A stretch of DNA of 64,000 nt, from the NCBI RefSeq assembly GCF_910592395.1, contig NC_088311.1, positions 15,008,501-15,072,500 on the forward strand, written 5' to 3'. Both the position numbers and the translations under genes were made by a program. The stretch comes from Lineus longissimus. Its lineage: Eukaryota; Nemertea; Pilidiophora; Heteronemertea; Lineidae. Positions 1-8,093 of the stretch are shown here, piece after piece. The first letter of the stretch is position 1. Each line of letters starts with the position of its first letter. Below the pieces are notes generated by a model. That model had not been told where the DNA came from. It ran no database searches and was given only the letters and a program-made list of their open reading frames with translations.

Positions 1-612
1 TTTTCTCTCGGGGCTCTCAATTACATCATTTGGGACACACCCTACTTTCCATTAAGTTGGCTTATTTTACCATGATTTGTTTGCGTTCAAACCAAACATT
101 GTTTCACGCAAACATTTGGTCTTCTTTTGGCACAAGTATGAGAGTCAAGGTGTTTAGAGGCATATTGGGCCACTTAAACCAACAAAAACCGCTTCATGAG
201 GGTCTTAAAATCAATTTTAAAAAATAAATAATTTTAACCCCCTTTTTTGGATTGATCACACCACTGAATTGTGTGTATTTAGTGTAAATGAGAGCCCTGT
301 CTACATATGATTATCAATTAGTTTAATACAATGTAGTTGGTTTTATCAAATGGATCTGAAGTTATACCAAGGAAGCAGATAGGTAACTTTATATGACTTC
401 ATGGTATTGAAGAATAAATCACATTTTGGGTGTCATTTTATTGACACAACATCTTTCATTGTCTCTCTGTGCTGACACGATTTGCTTCCCATCGAGTTTC
501 AATTTCCACCATTGCTTGTTGCAACATAGCGAAGTCATTCATGAAGAAAACAAAGAGATTTCGCCCCTTTATTTGAAGTGGATCACTCTTGAGAATCTGA
601 AAACAGAACAGG
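1..612. other. Intergenic DNA, nothing recognised
   Basis: AT-rich unique-looking sequence. The only open frames are about 65 codons, without splice context or recognisable motifs. No repeat family seen elsewhere in the window was noticed here. Confidence 0.5.
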
Positions 613-716
613 TATATCAGTGAAAGACTAGCTGTAACATACAGGAAAGCATCCTTTTTATTGATATATCAGTGAAAGAATAGATGTAACAAGCAGGAAA
701 GTATCCTTGTTACACA
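613..716 (+). repeat. Tandem duplication, 52-bp unit x2
   Basis: The segment starting TATATCAGTGAAAGA at 613 recurs at 665 with only a few substitutions (ends AGGAAAGCATCC and AGGAAAGTATCC). It is a simple local duplication. Confidence 0.8.
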
Positions 717-779
717 AAGCCTGCTTGAACACTTCAAAGAACCAACTGAGAAACCAGACATTATGTGATTGAGGTGATT

Positions 780-908
780 GACAATGTATGCGAGGGAAGC
801 TCCCCTACACTAGACCATCACATCACAGAAGTTTCAGGTCTGTCATTTGACATGTCCTTGAATTACATCTGTCACTTCAACGGTTCTTAAGTTATGGGGT
901 GGAACAAG
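780..908 (+). repeat. Single unit of the 145-bp repeat family
   Basis: Contains CTCCCCTACACTA, CATCACATCACAGAAGTTTC and GTTATGGGGTGGAA, the landmarks of the tandem array at 60.4-61.2 kb. It abuts the 5' end of the GACCTC repeat that follows, so the GACCTC copy probably inserted next to or into it. Confidence 0.65.
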
Positions 909-1177
909 AATGAAATGGCCAGGGCCATTGTGCTCACCTCATGTGGTGGAAAGATGGATAAAGAGCATGGTATTGTGTCATGTAGTGTTAGGTTTGATGT
1001 AGGTCCAAGCAATTACAATTTCCCCAAAATGGCCAATTTACAGTACATTCGACCTCTGTGACCTTGAAAAGTAGGTCAAATCAAAGAAGACCCGGGTGAC
1101 TCATTGAATGGTTGTTAGAATTAGATGTACCTATGATATAAAATTGGTGCCAATCGGGCAAGTCATTACTAGGAATA

Positions 1178-1841
1178 TTAACCCTTTCACTGCCGGAGGC
1201 GCACTTCTGCGACAATCAATAGTATTCCTTTTACTGCCGGAGGCGCACTTATGCGACAATTATCCATACACTATAAAACCATTGAAATTTCGTTATTGAG
1301 CGTGGTTAGCGTAAAGTTTGATAGATGGGGCGGTAGTATAGATGGTTCAGCAAAACATGGTGGATGGTTTTATATTTCGATGTTTGGAAGTTTATCGAGT
1401 AATTTGAAGCCAAAATGACCAAGAAGAAACTGACTGTGTCTGAGGTCCTTGATGAGCTGGATAAAGTGAACGATTCGGACTCTGGTGAGGAGTTCGTCGA
1501 TGATGATGATTTAGATCCTGACTTTGATGTAAATGATGAACAAATTAGCGATAATGAGAGTGTGTATATTGTGTTTTGCCAATTACATAGTTTTTTCAAA
1601 AAAATTGTCGTCCTCATTATAAATTCAAGATGGCGGTATGCAAATTAGGGCAAATTATGGTCCCATTTTGAAGATTAGGCAACACTGAACAACTTTTATA
1701 TACATTGTTTTGCTCTATCTCCAGAGGCTTTCTCTCTACAGGGTGGAGAAATATCCATACTCAAAATCATGTTAAAACAAAGAAACCTACCGGCAGGTGA
1801 GGTAGCTAAAAATTAGAAGCTACCGGCAGTGAAAGGGTTAA
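1178..1841 (+). mobile_element. piggyBac-like element, internally deleted
   Basis: Bounded by TTAA at 1178-1181 and 1838-1841, the diagnostic piggyBac target duplication. Terminal inverted repeats read CCCTTTCACTGCCGG at the left and CCGGCAGTGAAAGGG at the right. The subterminal motif TGCCGGAGGCGCACTT occurs twice as a direct repeat near the left end, and CTACCGGCAG occurs twice near the right end, typical of transposase-binding regions. The flanks belong to the GACCTC repeat, which resumes with TGGCATTTTGAAGAATTTAGG-like sequence (about 1842) as in intact copies, so the insertion postdates that copy. Confidence 0.88.
1415..1648 (+). pseudogene. piggyBac transposase N-terminal remnant
   Basis: A 77-codon frame opens with MTKKKLTVSEVLDEL and runs into an acidic stretch around residues 18-48 (GEEFVDDDDLDPDF). 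An acidic N-terminal region directly after the start codon is usual for piggyBac/PGBD transposases. After about residue 50 the frame becomes hydrophobic and un-piggyBac-like, and the DDD catalytic domain is absent, so the rest of the gene was deleted. The position inside matched piggyBac TIRs supports the call; the acidic sequence alone would not. It is not expected to encode an active enzyme. Confidence 0.6.
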
Positions 1842-2696
1842 TGGCATTTTGAAGAATTTAGGATTTGGCCCCCTCCCTGGAGGCCAAATGGCAAATCAGA
1901 TCGCACCAAACTTCGGTACCTAAGATCACCTGACCAAGGGGTACATGTGTACTTAATTTGTGATCAATAGTCATTGCAGTTAAGAAACGTGCCATAGTTA
2001 CGGCCTGACGGCGAATTTACGCCATTTGACCTCTGTGACCTTGACAAGAAGGTCAAATTAAAAACCTGTGTGACATATACTGTATGGTGGTTAGATGTAC
2101 CCATGATATCAATTTGGTGGCAATCGGGCAAGAAGTTAAGGAATAATCACATTTTTAAGGTTTTTGGATTTTGCCCCCTGGTGGTCAAGTGGTGAATCAT
2201 ATTGGACCAAACTTCGGTCCCTGAGATCACCTGACTAAGGGGTAAATGTGTACCAAATTTGGTATCAATAGTCATTGCAGTTTAGAAACGTGCCATCGTT
2301 ACATCCTAACGGCCAATTTACACCATTTGACCTCTGTGACCTTGAAAAGGAGGTCAAATCAAAAACCCGGAGGATATATGATGCACCTTTGCTAGAAGTA
2401 CCTACCATATTTTTTTCAAAATTTCCCGACTATTATTAAGGGAGATATTGCATGTTTTCACTTTTAACGTTTGGCCCCCTGGTGGCCAAACCATGAAACG
2501 AATCGGACCGAAACTTGGTCTCCAAGGTGTCATTACATAAGGGTACATGTGTACCAAGTTTCAACTCAATAGCTCTAACAGTTACGAAACGTGCCCTGCT
2601 AACGGATGACGGACGACGACGACGACGACGACGACGACGGACGACGGACGCCACGGTATGGGATAAGCTCACCTCTGCTAAGAGGTGAGCTAAAAA

Positions 2697-3310
2697 CCAA
2701 GATGGCAGCCATCTTGGATTTGGGCTTGGGCCCAAAATCAATAGAGAACCTTTGACACACTAGGCATTTATGCGATAAAAATTGCAAATCCGCCAGACGA
2801 GCGGTTTTTGAGTTATTTAGCGGAATAGAGTGTGGACGCGGATGCGGAAACCAGCTGAGAACATAATACCCCCATCTCAACTGCGTTGAGCGGGGACATA
2901 ATCATGCTGATTTTCGGTTTGATTATAGAAATATATATCCCTCAAGTTGACATCTCTAGGTCTTATTGTTATGAAACGTTGGCCCCGTGTTGACAGATGG
3001 ACGGACAGACAAAATCTGAACAGTTACAAAAGAACCTCCCTTTGCAGACACCTCTCTAATAAGGGCAACCTCTCTAATAAGGAAACTAGTTTTGGTCCCT
3101 GATTGGTAGTTTTCATTCAATTAGACCTAAATAGAGAGGTTCTACTGTTTTATTATTTTACCAGCTCTGCTAACTTCGTCAGCTTAGCTGCAAACACAAA
3201 AATAGCAGCCAACAGATTGGGAAAATGTCCTCAGTAATGCAATTGGTCCTTTATAGGCAGTTTGCATTGACATAATAATGTCTTCCAAAGATGATGTGTC
3301 AATCTATCCT
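2697..3310. other. Mixed repeat debris
   Basis: 2697-2880 resembles one diverged unit of the 145-bp family (CCAAGATGGCAGCCATCTTGG, TGGGCCCAAAATC). 3043-3090 holds a short direct repeat of ACCTCTCTAATAAGG. Nothing coding was recognised. Confidence 0.5.
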
Positions 3311-3315
3311 AGAGA

Positions 3316-3323
3316 TATATAAA
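3316..3323 (+). promoter_or_regulatory. Possible TATA box
   Basis: TATATAAA sits 149 bp upstream of the candidate start codon at 3465, so transcription could begin near 3345 and give a 5' UTR of about 120 nt. The stretch 3165-3535 matches no repeat family seen in the window. A TATA string alone is weak evidence; the downstream start codon and splice donor raise it. Confidence 0.4.
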
Positions 3324-3464
3324 ATCTCGCAGGACCAGCCAACATCAACGCTCAAATAAATGGAGGTAAGCAACAACAAAGCCAGGACTGTATATTTATC
3401 AGAAACGTCATGGTGAATCAACTACAAAGGAAGACAGCCGTACCGCAGATAGTGTAGGACAAGC

Positions 3465-3535
3465 ATGGATGCTAGGTCCTTCGAACTACTGCGGTATTCT
3501 GAAGATGGCACTGTAACAGACTGTGAACTAAGTGG
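3465..3535 (+). CDS. Candidate first coding exon of an unknown host gene
   Basis: An ATG at 3465 in a good context (ACAAGCATGG) has an in-frame TAG a few codons upstream. It opens 23 codons plus two bases beginning MDARSFELLRYSEDG and ending CELS, then meets a consensus-like splice donor, GG|GTAAGC, at 3536. The peptide is mixed and charged, as expected of real coding DNA. The sequence lies outside all repeats recognised here. I do not recognise the protein, and no following exon in matching phase was found in the window. It could be a chance ORF; transcript data would decide. Confidence 0.42.
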
Positions 3536-3873
3536 GTAAGCATATGTGGATATCTTTTGATTTCTACACATTGCTAGTACCTTGGTGCTACAAATACTTG
3601 TGCATTTATTTTGGGTTAGATGAGACAAGATATACTAGCAATGAGACTTAAGCACACGTACGGCGGTCATTGCCATAATTTGAATTGAAAATGAGTGTCA
3701 GGAAATAAAAAATTCAGGTGAAAATGGAACTTAAAATGGAATGTTTTTCAACTTTGGGTTTTTGATGTGGATGGATTCCACAATCCTAGTCAAATTAAGC
3801 ATGGCCTAAAATTGTGTCCATTTATATTCTAATTTGTTCAAACTGAGCTTACAAGTAAATGGATAACTCCTAC
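3536..3873. other. Putative intronic or intergenic DNA
   Basis: Lies between the candidate + strand exon and the candidate - strand exon. No repeat family or motif was recognised. Confidence 0.4.
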
Positions 3874-4051
3874 CTTTTTCTTCTGTTCCACGTCAGTAAT
3901 GGTGTCCCTGATGGTGGTCTCTAATCGGCTCAACATGGCCTCAAGTCTTGTCATCATGTCCACAAGTTGAGGAGAACTTAGCTGTGGTAACCCCTTAGAG
4001 GTGGATGATCCAGAATAGAGCACTTTCTCATAAATCTTTAGTTGCCTCTCT
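3874..4051 (-). CDS. Candidate internal exon, coiled-coil protein, unknown gene
   Basis: On the minus strand a pyrimidine run (TTTTTTTTAG) forms a strong acceptor just before 4051, and AAAAAG|GTAGGAG is a good donor just after 3874. The 178-bp exon between them is open in one frame: one base plus 59 codons, starting ERQLKIYEKVLYSG and ending ITDVEQKKK. The central part (about residues 30-50) contains MMTRLEAMLSRLETTIRDT with a heptad-like spacing of hydrophobic residues, suggesting a coiled coil. No repeat overlaps it. The protein family is not recognised. Matching borders, an open frame and protein-like composition make this the best host-gene signal in the window, although it is one isolated exon. 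Confidence 0.6.
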
Positions 4052-4081
4052 CTAAAAAAAATGGTGGAATATCATGTAAGA

Positions 4082-5170
4082 ATTAAACAGCCAGGGCCAT
4101 TGTGCTCAACTGTCAACATAAAAGGGTGAACCTGAAGTAAAACTTGTTGTAAAAAATGCAATAGTTCTGCATATGGTAAAATGGCTTAATGGTAGGCAAA
4201 AATTGACTCGGACATGATGGGTGGTTTTGAATTCATTGCTGATTTTTTAAACTTTGCCCCTTGGTGGCCACATTTGTAATTGAATCTAGGCAAATTGGTC
4301 GTTTGGGTAGGACTTGCCTAGAGGTATCTTTGAACAAGTTTAGAATGATCTAGGTCACATAGTAAGAAAACGTGCAATGTTCGTTGAAATTTTCAAAGTT
4401 GACCTCTTTGATCTTGAAAAATACGTCAAATAAAAATGAAGCGGCCAGGGCCGCTGTGGTAACCTGTACACATCAGCCAATATACGCTATTTTGTGAGCA
4501 GCTGTGTTATGACATGACTCATTAGCTAGATAAGGCCTACTTTCGTGTCTGGCCACCTGGTCGTCAAATTTGAAAACTAACCGTGCCAAAATTGGCATGC
4601 GCTTGGAGGTCATATTGAGGTAATGTATCACCCCAGATCAAATTGCTTTTGAGTTATAGCACTTGGATCCCTTTTGGATCTAGCCCCCTGGAGGCCATAT
4701 CTGAAGTTGTAACAGGCTGAAATTTTGTGCCCCGGAGAAGGTCTTCCTATCATACATTTTTTACAGGTTTTGAAGTTGCTATGTGAAACAATGGCAAAAC
4801 ATGCCACATTTTTTTGTTTTTTCCAAATTTGACCTCTGTGACCTTGAAAAGTATGTCAAATCAAAAACCCATACTATATGTGATGCCCCATCACCGGATG
4901 AACCCACGATAAAACATTCGTCATACTAGCTAGCAGCGTTTAGTAGTTATGGCCAAAAGAAGGTTTTCACAAAGCGCCCCCTATATGCCAGAACAATAAT
5001 CAAATCGCGAATTTCGGCATACACGTTACTGTTGCCCCAAGAGACCCACACACTAAGTTTAAAGTTTCTAAGTCCAGCGGTTAAGAAACGTGCCACCATT
5101 GTTTAACGGACGACAGACGACGGACAATGCGCTATCCCTATAGTTCCCCTGTCCTTAAGACAGGTGAACC
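4082..5170 (+). repeat. Diverged GACCTC-family repeats
   Basis: Carries leader-like CAGCCAGGGCCATTGTGCTCA (4090) and GGCCAGGGCC (4442), modules at 4399 and 4829, and ends at 5143-5169 in the hairpin CCTGTC-CTTAA-GACAGG, a variant of the usual terminal hairpin with both arms changed together. It is much older than the 910-2696 copy. No real genes. Confidence 0.7.
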
Positions 5171-5199
5171 AAAACCCAGCTATTATGTCATGTATCCTT

Positions 5200-5725
5200 A
5201 GGGATAATGTCCAATGTCCGCACGCGATACTCACCGGTGTAATCAGCCCTACAGTATTTCGCCTGCGAAATCTGTCTAAAAATTTACCGGCGAATGCATG
5301 GGGATTATATGAAATCGCCGCTATGTCATATGCAAAATTCGCCCATAATCGTGCCTTTTCTTCGATTTCGCCCAAATATCGCTCCAGGTAATGGAGCGAT
5401 TTCATGATATTGGTGGCTCTTGTCCAATATTCGCTAACGATTTTGCAACAATTTTCGCCTTGTTTTATCGGCGGAAAAGTGCAGTCACGTGACATAAACA
5501 AATTGATCTAACCAAAAGTTAATTTCAGACCCAAAGAATCACTGCTATATCTTTGTTAATCTGTGGAACTGGCTCGATACACGCTGAATAAGCAGGGTTG
5601 GAAATTCCCAGAATGCACACAGTAGCATTTTTTTATAACTGTGGTGTTAGAAGCTCTCCACAGCAATTTTGTCGTCAACTAAGGCAATTTATTTTTTTCA
5701 ATTTAATGAATTCGTACAGGCTACC
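5200..5725. other. Non-coding flank of BEL element
   Basis: 5220-5420 is rich in TTCGCC/GGCGAA words and shares the stretch GCCTGCGA..TCTGTCT with 14286-14306 on the far side of the BEL insertion, hinting at two copies of one diverged repeat. 5500-5725 has nothing recognisable and ends at the BEL target site. Confidence 0.35.
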
Positions 5726-6733
5726 TGTGTCGGCCCTACTACGGGGCCTCCAGTATTCGAATTTGGTGGGGTTTTCCTGCACTCATGACGTAATTTGCGC
5801 GTGCGCAGTAGCTGCGCCTTCCGCCATATTGATTTATTGAAGAACACATTTAATTTCGGGCATCTTTAGTCAAAGTTATCATGGCTTTCTTACAGGAGTT
5901 TACTGCCCGGACTCGGGTAAGTTAAAGAACAATAAGTATAGAAAATGTGTATGATTGGCACTTGTCTTTTGAGACGCGATGAGCCGTAATTTGGCGAAGA
6001 AGGGTGCAATGTTTACATCTATTTTGGAAGTGTCGCATTGTGGTCTGACGTGTATAATCCCTCTGTCACAACAGACACACTTTTGAAAGTTGATTCTTGT
6101 GGTATTTTCGAGCTTTGACACTGTGCCATCAGGCGCTGTATAGTCTATATCATCTGAAGTAGCATTCCAATGCTTGTTAGGTTACTTATCATTGTAAGAA
6201 GGGTGTATTTGGAGAGACAAACTGTGAGGACAATCTTTTTCGTTCAGTTCTGCCGATTGTTAGTAGGTGGCAGCACCGTAGCGGGAATCTCGGTTTCATA
6301 AATCCTTTTTCATTTCTAGTTTTGTCTTCTTGGGGTAGCATTAAGGTGTCCTGGGATTTTGTGGGAAGTCTTTTGGCTATGTTTTTGAGGCCTTTTGAGA
6401 GATCAATGTTGGGCAAGCTAAAATCTGCTGACAATAGTGTATTTGTATTTCTTTACTATATGATGTCTCAGGTCATGTCTTTAAGGTTGTGATGTCTTCG
6501 TCTTAGGTTGTGCCTGAGACATGTTTTTGAGAATTTAGGTTGTTTGTCCTTGGACTTATTAGTACTTATTTTGTGTGCTTTCAGTTCAACGTGACATCAG
6601 AGACAGTTCCATATTAAAAGCCACGCCAAAGGATGTTGCATCAAAGGTTGTTATAACAAGAGACGCAATAAAAGAAGATTAAACGGCATATAATCGTTAC
6701 TGTGTTAATTTCATCAAATGAAGAGCCGTTACA
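5726..6733 (+). repeat. 5' LTR of BEL element 1
   Basis: 1,008 bp, TG...CA ends, roughly 97-98% identical by eye to 12918-13927. AATAAA at about 6669 is the likely poly(A) signal near the 3' end. An ATG at 5881 followed 36 nt later by a perfect donor CGG|GTAAGT, and an acceptor CTTTCAG at 6584, define a possible 668-nt intron wholly inside the LTR. Confidence 0.93.
5917..6584 (+). other. Possible intron inside the 5' LTR
   Basis: Donor CGG|GTAAGT at 5917 and acceptor TTGTGTGCTTTCAG ending at 6584. The same sites are preserved in the 3' LTR (13109 and 13778). The 12-codon ATG frame before the donor would continue for only about ten codons after splicing. Splicing would shorten the leader ahead of gag. 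Not shown to be used. Confidence 0.45.
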
Positions 6734-6756
6734 GTTGAACCGATAGGACATCCAAG

Positions 6757-8093
6757 ATGTATTACGACAATGATCCGGCGCTGCCGAACTTGGGAGATCT
6801 GACAGGTAGCCCAACGCTTGACTATGGTGCCGGGGCCTGTGGGACATCCGAGGACAGCTCAGATGTCCACTAATCGAACTAGAAGTACGCCAAGATCGCA
6901 CGAAGACGAGCAGCCGGATTTAGCTAGTGCCCTGGCTAAATTAGCCGACGGGATAAGTACGAAAGGAGAGGGCCTCCCGAAGAAAGAGCCGACTACCTTC
7001 GACGGCGATATATTTGCATACCCAACATGGAGGAACTCCTTTTGAGTCTTGGTCGAGAACCGATACCAAGAGATCGCCGACAGGTGTTACTATTTGGGAC
7101 GATATGTGAAAGGAGCCCCCAAGAAAGCAATTGAGGGTCTTCTTAATCTTAACACTACATGTGCATATGACAAGGCGATTCGCATCCTAGAGCAACGATA
7201 CGGCGACCCGCTAGTCCTGGCGAAAAGTTTTCGCCAAAAGCTCGACAACTGGCCTACCGTCAAATACGGGGACGGCAACGGCCTGCGAGATTTCGGTGAC
7301 TTCTTGGCGCCGTGCCAAACCGCCATGGGAAAACTATCCCAACTAAAAGTACTTGATGATCCGTCTGAACATCAGAAAATTATGTCTAAGCTGCCGAGGA
7401 GCGTACAAGACCGGTGGATCCGCATCGTCGATACAAGGCTTTACGGCAATGGTGCTTACTTGTGCCAAGACTCTGAATATCCCGAGTTTAGCGAACTTGT
7501 GCGAGTTTGTGCAAACACAGGAAAGGATCGCTTGCAATCCGCTCGTCGAACAAAACAACTCGTCAAAACAATCTAGTAACACTAACAGTAACCAGCATCG
7601 CAATCCTAGGGGTACGATGCTGGCGACCAATACTGAAACAAAGAACGAATCTACCCAATTGAACAGGGACGCAAGAAAGTTCACTCCCAAGTGTGGAATG
7701 TGTAAGGGTCAACACAATATTCTACACTGCGAGGTATTTAAGAAAAAGACTCATGCTGAGCGCCTTACTGCAGTGAAGGACAATAGGCTGTGTTATGGTT
7801 GTCTGCGTTATGGCCATAAGTCCTCAGACTGCAGACGCCGTCACACATGTGATGTGTGTAAGAAACAGAAACCCCACCCTACTCTGCTGCATGAATACCG
7901 CATGGAGACAGATCCAGACCTAAAATTAAACACTGCCAAGGGAACGACACATGCGACAAGCACCCCAGGAGCACACGCTGATCGTTCCAGTGAAGATTCA
8001 GATGGCAGAGAAAAAACACGTAGAGACTTACGCCCTCCTCGACCCCCAGTCAGATACTTGCTTCTTGACGGAGAGCCTGTGCTCCAAACTTGA
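6757..8093 (+). pseudogene. gag: gag of BEL element 1 (broken)
   Basis: Capsid/nucleocapsid polyprotein. The main frame starts at 6818 (an earlier ATG at 6757 is in another frame). The DUF1759-like part holds KEPTTFDGDIFAYPTWRNSF, then is cut by an in-frame TGA at 7043. The same frame resumes at 7046 and runs to about 7500, where homology moves to another frame (a one-base indel) and continues to 8093. The C-terminal part has zinc fingers at about 7690-7880: CGMCKGQHNILHC, CYGCLRYGHKSSDC and CDVCKKQKPHPTLLH. A further frame change to pol occurs near 7950; in many BEL elements gag and pol are one frame, so this may be another lesion or a natural frameshift. Not functional as it stands. Confidence 0.85.

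Larger units (their letters stand above)
910..2696 (+). mobile_element. GACCTC-family repeat, full-length copy 1 (interrupted)
   Basis: Starts with ATGAAATGGCCAGGGCC and the GTGCTCACC leader, and ends in the hairpin AGCTCACCTCT-GCTA-AGAGGTGAGCT followed by AAAAA. Inside are three roughly 300-bp monomers, each with GACCTCTGTGACCTTGA (1051, 2028, 2329), a GGCCCCCTGGTGG box, GGGGTACATGTGTAC and AAGAAACGTGCCAT. A (CGA)n tract lies just before the terminal hairpin. The copies at 22834-23958 and 59226-60340 look nearly identical, so the family amplified recently. It is split at 1178-1841 by a piggyBac relic. No coding capacity. The family is not identified; the frame on the minus strand through the CGA tract (poly-Arg) is an artefact. 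Confidence 0.85.

Noticed and set aside
2436-2880. Minus-strand frames with long Arg or Ser runs
   Set aside because: They come from the (CGA)n tract of the GACCTC repeat and recur wherever that tract occurs (23.7-24.0 kb, 60.1-60.3 kb, 16.9-17.1 kb).
5103-5501. 132-codon minus-strand frame before BEL element 1
   Set aside because: Crosses the end of a GACCTC repeat into TTCGCC-rich DNA, has no domain and lacks splice support.
6734-6756. Primer-binding site after the 5' LTR of BEL element 1
   Set aside because: The sequence starts GTTGAACCG without the expected TGG, so no tRNA match could be argued.
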